Origin: JAGRCP01 sp942490705
Lineage (GTDB): Bacteria; Chloroflexota; Anaerolineae; Caldilineales; Caldilineaceae
Length of the DNA stretch: 64,000 nucleotides
Assembly (NCBI GenBank): GCA_942490705.1
Contig: CALNXY010000015.1
Span: 1 to 64,000 of the forward strand
Reading direction: 5' to 3'
Notes under the pieces: generated by a model
Databases searched by the model: none
The model's input: only the letters and a program-made list of their open reading frames with translations
What the model was told of the DNA's origin: nothing
Program-made: the position numbers and the translations under genes
Shown: positions 1-7,275 of the stretch, piece by piece
Layout: the number at the start of each line of letters is the position of its first letter
How positions within the stretch are numbered: position 1 is the first letter of the stretch

Positions 1-1
1 C

Positions 2-1525
2 GATGGGGTCGCAGTTCCCGATCTAATGGAAACACGCATCGGCCTGCTCGAGTTCAAGGACGGCGCGCCGTCCGACAAAACCGTCGAGAAGATCTATGAC
101 AACCTGGACTTTGTCCGGGCGCTCGACGCCTACATGAGCGGCTACCAACTGGCCTCGCTGAAGGCCATGCACAATGGCTTGCTGGCCGCGGGCGCCGAGG
201 ACAACAACGGCGTGCTGATTTGGTCCGAGTTGATGGATTCCCAATCCCTCTTCCTCACGGCCAATGCCGACACGATCTATTACATCTTCACCATCAACCT
301 CAATGATGGGCCGATGGTCGTCGAGACGCCGCCGGATGCGCTGGGCCTCTTTGATGACTTCTGGTTCCAGCACGTCATCGACTTTGGCCGGCCGGGCCCG
401 GATCGTGGGCAGGGCGGCAAGTTCCTGCTGGTACCGCCGGCCTACGAAGGCTCGTTGCCGGACAGCGGTTTCCACGTGGGCACGTGTACATCGAATTTTG
501 TGATGGCCTTCGGTCGCAACTTCCTGCAGGACAACGACCCCAAGCCGGTGGTCAAGATGATCAAGGACAGCCTCAAGATCTATCCTTACCAGCCGGGCGG
601 CTATGGCACCAGCATCGCCACGCTGCTGGAAGGCAAGGTCAAGCCTGGCAAGCCTGTGACCATCAAACCGACCAATTTCGTCGAGGGCACCGGTCTGGTC
701 ATGAACACGCTTCCGCCCAGCGACCACACCTACTTCGATATGCTGAACGAGATCGTCCAGGAGGAACCGAGCGGCGTGATCTCCAAGGAGATCATGGGGT
801 CGTTCGCAGCCATCGGCATCGTCAAGGGCCAAGAGTTCAAGCCGGACAAGCGCATGCAGAAGATCCTGAAGGACGCGGCCAATGTGGCCTGCGCCACCGG
901 GCGTGCGCTGAACTGGCAGTTCCGCGACGAAGACGGCTGGGCATTCTATCCGGGATCGGCCTGGTACAACATGCTCTGGCAGGGCGGCTCCGACTACGAA
1001 ACACCGCCGCCGGAAGTGACCAAGGACGGGATCGTGCCCAATCCGCCGACCGGCTACCGCATGCTCAACGCCCGCTTCGGCTTCTTTGCCGTCGCCACCG
1101 GCGTCACCCCGGCCATGTGCATGCGCTTGACCGACATCGGCTCGCAGTACCTGATCGCCGGCGTCGACAGTGACAAGAAGTACTTTGACGGCAAGAAGAC
1201 CTACAAGTGCACGCTGCCGGCCAACATTCCGGAAGACAACTTCTGGTCGTTCACGGTCTACGACAACCAGACCCGCTCCATGCTGCGCACACCCCAGCGC
1301 TACCCGCGAGCCGGCAGCCAGAGCTATCCCAGCCCGGCCGCCGTGGCCAACGCAGACGGCAGCACAGACATCTACTTCGCACCGGAAGCGCCCAAGGGCA
1401 AGGAAGCCAACTGGATCCAGACCGTGCCCGGCAAGGGCTGGTTCACGATTCTGCGCCTCTACAGCCCCATGGAAGCCTACTTCGACAAAAGCTGGCAGGT
1501 CGGTGAGATCGAACTGGTGAAGTAG
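2..1525 (+). CDS. DUF1254/DUF1214 domain protein, 5' end outside window
   Basis: The protein carries the two-part DUF1254 (N-terminal) plus DUF1214 (C-terminal) architecture. The DUF1214 part is recognised from FWSFTVYDNQTRSML, an NADGSTDIYF stretch and the ANWIQTVPGKGWF block near the end. Molecular function of this family is not established. The reading frame stays open upstream of the ATG at 26 to the window edge, and the codons before that ATG encode AVPDL. This matches TVPDS in the neighbouring paralogue just before its ESSIGKLEF block, so the real start probably lies before base 1 and the ATG at 26 is internal. It is the first of three long paralogues here (also 1985-3439 and 5131-6630). 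No signal peptide can be judged because the N-terminus is missing. Family assignment is secure; function is unknown. Confidence 0.9.
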   Translation, partial: DGVAVPDLMETRIGLLEFKDGAPSDKTVEKIYDNLDFVRALDAYMSGYQLASLKAMHNGLLAAGAEDNNGVLIWSELMDSQSLFLTANADTIYYIFTINLNDGPMVVETPPDALGLFDDFWFQHVIDFGRPGPDRGQGGKFLLVPPAYEGSLPDSGFHVGTCTSNFVMAFGRNFLQDNDPKPVVKMIKDSLKIYPYQPGGYGTSIATLLEGKVKPGKPVTIKPTNFVEGTGLVMNTLPPSDHTYFDMLNEIVQEEPSGVISKEIMGSFAAIGIVKGQEFKPDKRMQKILKDAANVACATGRALNWQFRDEDGWAFYPGSAWYNMLWQGGSDYETPPPEVTKDGIVPNPPTGYRMLNARFGFFAVATGVTPAMCMRLTDIGSQYLIAGVDSDKKYFDGKKTYKCTLPANIPEDNFWSFTVYDNQTRSMLRTPQRYPRAGSQSYPSPAAVANADGSTDIYFAPEAPKGKEANWIQTVPGKGWFTILRLYSPMEAYFDKSWQVGEIELVK

Positions 1526-1575
1526 TGGCGTTCGGCCTAAACTGAAGGCGCAACGAGATCATGAGTTTCAGAGTC

Positions 1576-1641
1576 GGGTGACAGTCACTGGCAGATCGAT
1601 TTTGTCTCGACACGGCTACGTTGCGCCAGTGACTGTCACCC
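1576..1641. terminator. 17-bp inverted repeat, possible terminator
   Basis: The arms at 1576-1592 and 1625-1641 are perfect reverse complements (GGGTGACAGTCACTGGC and its complement) separated by 32 bases. The element lies 50 bases after the stop of the first DUF1254 gene. It lacks a clear T-run, so it may equally be a mobile palindromic repeat. Confidence 0.45.
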
Positions 1642-1725
1642 TGTACAAAGTATTGATCTCGTAGGAATGTCAGTTTAGTACAGGATCGCACGAAAGGTCA
1701 TACAGATTGCGGAACCAGCTTTCGG

Positions 1726-1806
1726 CCCCCCGGCCCCCAATCCTGGGGGAGGCTCTGCAAGCTCCAGCTTGGCTGGAGCCAAGCGTTCCCCCCAAGGTTG
1801 GGGGGC
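1726..1806. repeat. Dispersed C/G-rich repeat, copy 1
   Basis: Bases 1726-1754 are identical over 29 bp to 6760-6788. A second conserved block (CAAGCGTT...CCCCAAGGTTGG) follows in both copies after a different spacer. Between the blocks this copy carries a small hairpin (CTCCAGC/GCTGGAG). Both copies lie downstream of DUF1254 genes. Confidence 0.75.
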
Positions 1807-1901
1807 TAGGGGGGCTGCCGGCGTGCCATGCATCTTCTGTATGCCTTTTCAAGCCGCTCTGTACTTTCTGAGGCCGTTCAGAAAAACTAAATCTGTCAAC
1901 C

Positions 1902-1963
1902 GTCCCCGGCACAGGCCAGGAAAATCTGCACGAACCAGAGGCAGATTGGCCTGTGCCGGGGAC
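1902..1963. repeat. 17-bp inverted repeat in the leader of the next gene
   Basis: Arms 1902-1918 and 1947-1963 (GTCCCCGGCACAGGCCA and complement) are perfect, and an inner AATCTGC/GCAGATT pair could extend the stem. It ends just before the GAGGAG ribosome binding site of the gene at 1985. It could be a leader hairpin or a dispersed palindrome; the sequence does not decide. Confidence 0.6.
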
Positions 1964-1984
1964 GCAAACTTGAGGAGAATTGTC

Positions 1985-3439
1985 ATGTCTAAGAAAGTAC
2001 CTACCATGAAGATGACCACGAAGATTCCCGCATCGATCACGGTGCCGGATTCGGTGGAATCCTCCATCGGCAAACTCGAATTTTTCGACGGCGTCCCCAA
2101 TGAGGCGACCATCGAGAATGTGTACGACTATCTTGACCGCTCGCGCGCAGTTGAAGCCTTCCTGAACTGCATCCCGGCCATGTCCATGGCCACCCTGCGC
2201 GAAGGGCAGACGAGCGCCGGGGCTGACAAATCCAACAAGGTCTGCATCTTCGACACCTTGCTGGACTCGACGTCGCTCGTTCTGACCGGCAACACCTCGA
2301 CCATGTATGCCATCGGCTTCCTTGATCTCAAGACCGATGGCCCCACTGTCGTCGATCTTCCCCCCAAGATGTTGGGCATCCTTGACGACATGGCCTTCCT
2401 CTACATGACGGATCTGGGCATGGCCGGTCCCGACAAGGGCAAGGGCGGCAAATTCCTGGTGCTTCCTCCGGACTACAAGGGCGATGTACCTGACGGCTAC
2501 TATGTCGTCCAATCGAATACCTACGGCGTCTGGCTCTTCATGCGCGGCTATCTCGACAAGGGCATCAAAGCCGCCTCGGAGAACATCCGCAACAACCTCA
2601 AGGTTTGGCCGCTGGCCCAGGAATCCAATCCGCCGAAGATGGAGTTTATCAACCTTTCGGGCAAGGAAGTGAACACCGTCGTGCCCAACGACTACAGCTT
2701 CTACGAAAAGCTGCACGCGCTGATCCAGGAAGAGCCTGATGAGTACCTCGGCCCGGAGATTAAGGGGCAGTTGGCCTCCGTCGGCATCGTCAAGGGCAAG
2801 CCCTTCAATCCCGATGCCCGCATGAAGAAGATCCTGATCGACGCCGCCGCCATCGGCAATACTGCGGCCCGCGCCATCAGCTTCGCACCCCGCAATCCGG
2901 GACTCTACACCTACGGCAAGGGCAGTGGATGGTGCAAGCCCATCATCAATGGCGACACAACCTACACACTGAATGGGGCCCGCGAACTAGAAGGCCGCGC
3001 CTTCTACCACTTTGGCTACATCTGCGTCTCACCTGCCATGGCGACAACGACTCCTGGTGCGGGTTCAGACTACTCCATGGGCATGGTGGATTCGCAGCAG
3101 CAGGCGCTGGACGGCTCCAAGACCTACAAGCTGAACCTTCCGGCGAATATCCCGGTCAAGGATTTCTGGGCAGTGACCATGTACGACACCCAGACCCGCT
3201 CCCAGTTGCAGACCGATCAGCAGTTCCCCACCCTGGACAGTTACCGCAAGGGCATGAAGACGAATGACGATGGGTCCATCGACATCTATTTCGGACCCGA
3301 AGCGCCCAAGGGCCAGGAGAACAACTGGTTGCAGACGATTCCGGGCAAGGCCTGGTTTGTGGCCCTGCGCATGTACGGCCCGCTCGAACCCTGGATCGAC
3401 CAGACCTGGCGACCGGGTGGGATTGAGGTGGTAGGCTAA
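1985..3439 (+). CDS. DUF1254/DUF1214 domain protein
   Basis: This 484-residue paralogue of the first gene has the same order of blocks: SSIGKLEFFDGVPN near the N-terminus, a KGKGGKFLVLPPDYKG block, NDYSFYEKL, a NPDARMKKIL segment and the DUF1214 signature FWAVTMYDTQTRSQL, ending with PWIDQTWRPGGIEVVG. The start at 1985 is chosen because a good ribosome binding site (GAGGAGAA) precedes it, while the open frame back to 1769 is repeat sequence. No hydrophobic signal segment is visible, so it may be cytoplasmic. It is followed by a strong hairpin and a sulfatase gene. The biochemical role of DUF1254/1214 proteins is not known. Confidence 0.9.
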   Translation: MSKKVPTMKMTTKIPASITVPDSVESSIGKLEFFDGVPNEATIENVYDYLDRSRAVEAFLNCIPAMSMATLREGQTSAGADKSNKVCIFDTLLDSTSLVLTGNTSTMYAIGFLDLKTDGPTVVDLPPKMLGILDDMAFLYMTDLGMAGPDKGKGGKFLVLPPDYKGDVPDGYYVVQSNTYGVWLFMRGYLDKGIKAASENIRNNLKVWPLAQESNPPKMEFINLSGKEVNTVVPNDYSFYEKLHALIQEEPDEYLGPEIKGQLASVGIVKGKPFNPDARMKKILIDAAAIGNTAARAISFAPRNPGLYTYGKGSGWCKPIINGDTTYTLNGARELEGRAFYHFGYICVSPAMATTTPGAGSDYSMGMVDSQQQALDGSKTYKLNLPANIPVKDFWAVTMYDTQTRSQLQTDQQFPTLDSYRKGMKTNDDGSIDIYFGPEAPKGQENNWLQTIPGKAWFVALRMYGPLEPWIDQTWRPGGIEVVG

Positions 3440-3453
3440 AGTTACGCCTACAA

Positions 3454-3488
3454 GTGACCGGCGCGGGCATGGCGTCTGCGCCGGTCAC
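3454..3488 (+). terminator. Hairpin at DUF1254 gene end
   Basis: A perfect 11-bp stem (GTGACCGGCGC at 3454-3464, complement at 3478-3488) with a 13-base loop lies 14 bases after the stop codon. The same hairpin, with one arm mismatch, recurs at 5046-5080 after a truncated DUF1254 end, so it travelled with the gene 3' end. Confidence 0.65.
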
Positions 3489-3514
3489 AGATTCAATTCA
3501 CCAAGGAGATAATC

Positions 3515-4903
3515 ATGACTACGGATCGACCGAATGTATTAATTTTTCATGTAGACAACCTGGGCTACGGCGAGTTAGGTTGTTACGGTGGCGGCATCCT
3601 GCGCGGCGCCGACACCAAGCGGATCGATGAGTTCGCCGCTGACGGCTTCCAGATGATGAACTACGCCCCTGAGGCGCAGTGCAGTCCCACTCGTGCTGCG
3701 TTGATGACCGGTCGCTTTTCGATTCGCTCCGGCAACACCAAGGCGACGGCCCCGGGCATGCCCGGCGGTCTCGTGGCGTGGGAGAAGACGATGGGCGACC
3801 TCTTCTCGGAGGCCGGCTACGCCACGTTGTGTATGGGCAAGTGGCACATTGGCGAGGGCGAAGGCCGTTGGCCCACCGACCACGGCTTTGACGAGTGGTA
3901 CGGCCCGCCCTTTTCTTGGGACCCTGCCTACTGGTGCAAGGACCCGTGGTACAACGCCGAGCGTGACGGTGTCGAAACCATGTACCAAGGGCGCAAGGGC
4001 GAACCGGTAGAAAAACTGGATGTCATCGACTTCGATTTCAAGCTCAGTGTTGATGTCGAGATGAACCGGCGCACGTTCAATTTTCTGGAGGAGCGCGCCG
4101 AGGATGGAGAACCCTTCCTCATCTACCACAACTATTCGTTGATGCATATGCCGACCCAACCACGCCCGGAATACAGGGGAAGAAGCGGCCATGGCGATTG
4201 GGCTGATAGTCTGCTCCAACTCGATGGAGACTTCGGCCTGTTCCTCGACAAGCTGGACGAACTGGGCCTGCGCGAGAACACCATCGTCATCTTTGCCGGC
4301 GACAACGGCAATGAAGAGTATCTGCCAGATCGAGGCACCGCCGGTTATTGGGAAGGCTCCTATTTCACCGGCATGGAAGGCTCGTTGCGCACGCCATGCA
4401 TCGTGCAATGGCCGGGCAAGTATGCGTCCGGCGTCAAGAGCAACGAGATCATGCACTGCACAGATTGGTATACGACGCTGGCGAATGCCGCCGGCATACC
4501 CGTGCCGGACGACCGCGAAATCGATGGGATCGACCAGTCGGCCTGGCTCACGGGGGAGCAAGAAGAGTCCAACCGTGAAGGCTTCCTATTCTGGAATGCC
4601 GATCAGCTTTACGGCATCAAGTGGCGCAATTTCAAGCTCATCACCAAACGCCAGACGTATCTGACTGATACGGCACTGGATCTTGCGTTTCCCTGGATCA
4701 TCAACCTGGATATCGACCCGAAGGAACGGGAGCCATTCATCTATTTTCATTCGTGGGTGATTAAGCATGCTGCAAAGCTGGGGGAGGCTTTCGCCGAATC
4801 CGTCAAGCGGGAAGAGTTGATTCCGGTTGGCGCTCCGCTTGACTTCGTACCGAGTCCGAATCCAGGCGCGCCGGATTACCACACTGCGCACGCAGGCGGC
4901 TAA
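3515..4903 (+). CDS. Arylsulfatase-family sulfatase (Cys type)
   Basis: A 462-residue alkaline-phosphatase-superfamily sulfatase expected to hydrolyse sulfate esters. The start follows AAGGAGATAATC. The N-terminal metal-binding segment NVLIFHVDNLGYGELG is present. The catalytic motif CSPTRAALMTGR places Cys56 in the C-x-P-x-R context that is converted to formylglycine in active enzymes. MGKWHIG and FAGDNGNEEY are further family motifs. No signal peptide is seen. No maturase gene lies nearby. The gene sits between two copies of a DUF1254 3' end plus hairpin, suggesting that it was inserted into, or trapped by duplication of, the DUF1254 array. Substrate cannot be predicted. Confidence 0.93.
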   Translation: MTTDRPNVLIFHVDNLGYGELGCYGGGILRGADTKRIDEFAADGFQMMNYAPEAQCSPTRAALMTGRFSIRSGNTKATAPGMPGGLVAWEKTMGDLFSEAGYATLCMGKWHIGEGEGRWPTDHGFDEWYGPPFSWDPAYWCKDPWYNAERDGVETMYQGRKGEPVEKLDVIDFDFKLSVDVEMNRRTFNFLEERAEDGEPFLIYHNYSLMHMPTQPRPEYRGRSGHGDWADSLLQLDGDFGLFLDKLDELGLRENTIVIFAGDNGNEEYLPDRGTAGYWEGSYFTGMEGSLRTPCIVQWPGKYASGVKSNEIMHCTDWYTTLANAAGIPVPDDREIDGIDQSAWLTGEQEESNREGFLFWNADQLYGIKWRNFKLITKRQTYLTDTALDLAFPWIINLDIDPKEREPFIYFHSWVIKHAAKLGEAFAESVKREELIPVGAPLDFVPSPNPGAPDYHTAHAGG

Positions 4904-4974
4904 CAGTGCCGAAGTCAACTCTGCCATCCAGTCAGGATGATCATATGCATACGGTCAAAGCAAAGTGACTATGT

Positions 4975-5037
4975 TGGCAGGCCTGGATCGACCAGACCTG
5001 GCGGCCGAGTGAGATCGAGCTTGTAAAGTACAAATAA
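4975..5037 (+). pseudogene. C-terminal remnant of a fourth DUF1254/DUF1214 gene
   Basis: Codons 4975-5037 read WQAWIDQTWRPSEIELVKYK and then stop. This matches the C-termini of the flanking paralogues (PWIDQTWRPGGIEVV and PWIDKTWRPSQLELV). No start or upstream homologous sequence remains, because the sulfatase gene ends only about 70 bases earlier. The hairpin that follows is also a copy of the one after the gene at 1985. Confidence 0.8.
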
Positions 5038-5045
5038 CGTTACAA

Positions 5046-5080
5046 GTGACCGGCGCGGGCATAGCGTCTGCGCCGGTCGC
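5046..5080 (+). terminator. Second copy of the DUF1254 end hairpin
   Basis: GTGACCGGCGC (5046-5056) pairs with GCGCCGGTCGC (5070-5080) with one mismatch near the stem base. The loop differs from the copy at 3454-3488 by one base. It follows the remnant stop codon by 8 bases. Confidence 0.6.
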
Positions 5081-5130
5081 TTAATCACAGTAGTTTTCAA
5101 ATATTTGATGTACCTGAAAGGGGAAAGACA

Positions 5131-6630
5131 ATGGCTACCACCAAAACCAAGATGATCACCCAGCAACCGGTCATGAAGAACACGATCCCGATCCCCGAGA
5201 ACCGCACGACACCGGACAAGGTTGAGACCTCGATCGGAACGCTCGAGTTCTTCGACGGCGTGCCCATCGGCAACACCAGGGAGACGTTGGTCGACTTCGT
5301 CGACCGGGGCCGGGCGGTCGAAGCCTTCATCAACATGACCCCCGCAGCATCCATGTACTCCATCCGACAGGGTCATCGTGATGAGGGGCTCACGAAGAGC
5401 AACCAGATCCTCATCGCCGAGGAGATGGGCGACTCCAAGCCGCTCGTCCTCACCTGGAACAACACCTCGCTCTACACGTGGGGCTTCCTGGACCTCAAGG
5501 CGGACGGCCCGACCGTCATCGAGGCGCCGCCGGACGTGCTGGGCATCCTCGACGACATGTACTTCCGCTACATGAGCGACATGGGCGCCGCCGGTCCGGA
5601 CAAGGGCAAGGGCGGCAAGTACCTGATCCTGCCCCCGGGATACGACGGTGACGTGCCCGACGGCTACTACGTGGTCAAGTCCCAGACCTACTGCGTCTGG
5701 AACTTCATGCGCGGACGCGTGCACGGCAGCACCCAGGATCCGGACAACGTCAAGAAGGCGACCGAGAACATCAAGCAGAACCTCAAGGTGTACCCGCTCA
5801 GCCAAGCGAGCAATCCGCCCAAGATGGAGTTCAAGGACATGTCCGGGCTGGCGGGCTACAACACCATCATGCCCAACGACTACAGTTTCTTCGAGGTCGT
5901 GAACGAGATCGTCCAGGAGGAGGCAGACGGTTGGCTCGACCCCGAACTGGCAGGACAGCTGCGCGCCATCGGGATCATGAAGGGCCAGAAGTTCGACCCC
6001 GATGATCGGCTGAAGAAAATCCTCACGGACGCGGTGGCGATCGGCAACGCCTACGCACGGGTCAACACCGTCTACCCCCCGGACCCGGGCCAGCAGGTCT
6101 ACCACGACGAGCACACCGAGTGGGTGATGGCCTATCCCGACAAAGATAGCTATTTCCTGCAGGCCGGCGCGCGACGCATGGATGGTCGGCTCTGGATGCA
6201 CTACAACGCCGTTTGCGTGACGCCGGCCATGGCTTTGACCCGGCCCGGCTCCGGATCCGACTACATGATCATCGGCCTTGATGCTGAAAGTCAGCCACTC
6301 GATGGCGCCAAGACCTACAAGCTGCATCTGCCGCCGAACTTCCCCGTGAAGCAGAACTGGTCTGTCACCATCTACGACACCCAGACCCGGAGCATGTTGC
6401 AAACCGACCAGAAGTTCGCCGGAATCAACAGCTTGAGCGCCGATCAGAAGCAGAACGACGACGGCTCGATCGATGTTTTCCTCGCTCCTGAAGCGCCTGC
6501 CGGCATGGAGAAGAACTGGATCCAGACGATCCCTGGCAAGAGCTGGTTCATCCTCCTGCGTGCCTACGGACCGCTGGAGCCGTGGATCGACAAGACCTGG
6601 CGGCCCAGCCAGCTCGAGCTGGTGACGTAA
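5131..6630 (+). CDS. DUF1254/DUF1214 domain protein
   Basis: This 499-residue paralogue has the same block order as its neighbours: EFFDGVPIGNT, KGKGGKYLILPPGYDG, NDYSFFEVVNEIVQEE, the DUF1214 signature NWSVTIYDTQTRSML, NDDGSIDVFLAPEAPAG and a C-terminal PLEPWIDKTWRPSQLELVT. The ATG follows GAAAGGGGAAAGACA. By eye its third codon positions are richer in C and G than those of the copy at 1985, which may mean it arrived or diverged separately. No signal peptide is evident. Function is unknown; the family call is secure. Confidence 0.9.
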   Translation: MATTKTKMITQQPVMKNTIPIPENRTTPDKVETSIGTLEFFDGVPIGNTRETLVDFVDRGRAVEAFINMTPAASMYSIRQGHRDEGLTKSNQILIAEEMGDSKPLVLTWNNTSLYTWGFLDLKADGPTVIEAPPDVLGILDDMYFRYMSDMGAAGPDKGKGGKYLILPPGYDGDVPDGYYVVKSQTYCVWNFMRGRVHGSTQDPDNVKKATENIKQNLKVYPLSQASNPPKMEFKDMSGLAGYNTIMPNDYSFFEVVNEIVQEEADGWLDPELAGQLRAIGIMKGQKFDPDDRLKKILTDAVAIGNAYARVNTVYPPDPGQQVYHDEHTEWVMAYPDKDSYFLQAGARRMDGRLWMHYNAVCVTPAMALTRPGSGSDYMIIGLDAESQPLDGAKTYKLHLPPNFPVKQNWSVTIYDTQTRSMLQTDQKFAGINSLSADQKQNDDGSIDVFLAPEAPAGMEKNWIQTIPGKSWFILLRAYGPLEPWIDKTWRPSQLELVT

Positions 6631-6687
6631 CGACTCTTGAAGTCATCTGGAATACCGCCGATCTAAATCAGCCGGCGACTTCGGTGG

Positions 6688-6730
6688 CCTCACCCCGCTC
6701 CGCTTGCTACGCAAGCGGAGCGGGGTGAGG
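6688..6730. repeat. Perfect 20-bp palindrome with 3-base loop
   Basis: CCTCACCCCGCTCCGCTTGC (6688-6707) and its exact complement (6711-6730) are separated only by TAC. It begins 58 bases after the third DUF1254 gene and could terminate it. The 11-bp direct repeat GCCGGCGACTT on both sides suggests insertion of the palindrome as a unit. Confidence 0.8.
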
Positions 6731-6759
6731 CAATGCCGGCGACTTGTAGACGAATGTCG

Positions 6760-6831
6760 CCCCCCGGCCCCCAATCCTGGGGGAGGCTGGTTCAGCAGAG
6801 CCTGGCCGGGCAAGCGTTGCCCCAAGGTTGG
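6760..6831. repeat. Dispersed C/G-rich repeat, copy 2
   Basis: The first 29 bases are identical to 1726-1754, and the second block (CAAGCGTTGCCCCAAGGTTGG) corresponds to the block at 1780-1801. The spacer between blocks differs from copy 1 (GGTTCAGCAGAGCCTGGCCGGG). Confidence 0.75.
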
Positions 6832-6894
6832 CTTAGTTTTACCCATTTCTTTTCGGAGATGGTGAGACGTCGATGGCGACCAAACAGGCTAAAG

Positions 6895-7175
6895 TTACAT
6901 TGAGTTGAGCAGGACACGTTGCTCTCCGTCCGTTTACGGCGGTGGCGGGCGGATGATGATTCACGGACACGAACGCGTGGCGGCGACCGCACCGGCCTGA
7001 AGGCACGGTGCTATGCAGCGACACCCCGTGAACGGGGTTGAATGGCCCCCATATCGGAAGGCAGCGTCAGCCCCCTTCCAGGGGGCGTTGCTCGATAGCA
7101 CCGGTCTTTAGGCCGGTGCGGTGGTGGCGAACGAAATCACCGCTCCAGAGGCTCCAGAGGCAACTTACATTGAGT
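6895..7175. repeat. 11-bp direct repeats bracketing the folded element
   Basis: TTACATTGAGT occurs at 6895-6905 and 7165-7175, 270 bp apart, with the folded element between them. This could mark a small inserted unit or a recombination product. The repeats are short, so chance is possible. Confidence 0.4.
6989..7119 (+). other. Highly structured ~130-nt element, possible IS200/IS605 right-end or omega-RNA-like remnant
   Basis: An outer imperfect stem of about 25 bp (6989-7014 with 7095-7119) encloses two further hairpins: ACCCCG-TGAA-CGGGGT at 7023-7038 and GCCCCC-TTCCA-GGGGGC at 7070-7086. The second can be extended by GCAGCG/CGTTGC. The outer arms can also fold on themselves (ACCGGTC-TTTA-GGCCGGT at 7100-7117). 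Such nested hairpins with a GG(T/C)CTTTAGGCC end resemble the 3' ends of IS200/IS605-family elements, where guide RNAs of TnpB are encoded, but no tnpB sequence is visible upstream. The folding is seen directly; the identity is a guess. Confidence 0.35.
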
Positions 7176-7275
7176 CCAGATTGCTGATTCCAGAGGTAGA
7201 GACCGACTCAGTGTAACTAAAGCCGGTTATGCCTCTACAAACATTTCAAGAACCACGGCGAAAGGAGCGATCCCA

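Larger units (their letters stand above)
1526..1984. other. Gene-free spacer with two palindromes and one dispersed repeat
   Basis: This 459-bp stretch between two DUF1254 genes has no convincing gene. It holds a 17-bp inverted repeat (1576-1641), one copy of a C/G-rich dispersed repeat (1726-1806) and a second 17-bp inverted repeat (1902-1963) that ends nine bases before the ribosome binding site of the next gene. An open frame extends the next gene back to 1769, but it runs through these repeats and lacks similarity to the paralogues, so it is not taken as coding. Confidence 0.7.
6631..7275. other. Gene-free region with palindrome, dispersed repeat and folded element
   Basis: No credible protein gene is present in these 645 bp. 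In order it holds a 20-bp perfect palindrome (6688-6730) bracketed by GCCGGCGACTT at 6671 and 6735, the second copy of the dispersed repeat (6760-6831), and a highly structured element (6989-7119). That element lies between two copies of TTACATTGAGT (6895-6905 and 7165-7175). The short open frames on either strand here look like chance. Confidence 0.7.

Noticed and set aside
1670..2716. A 348-codon minus-strand open frame
   Set aside because: It runs opposite the DUF1254 gene at 1985 and through intergenic palindromes; the plus-strand gene has clear homology and a good start.
4969..6402. A 477-codon minus-strand open frame
   Set aside because: It lies opposite the GC-rich DUF1254 gene at 5131 and arises from codon bias; no ribosome binding site or family match.
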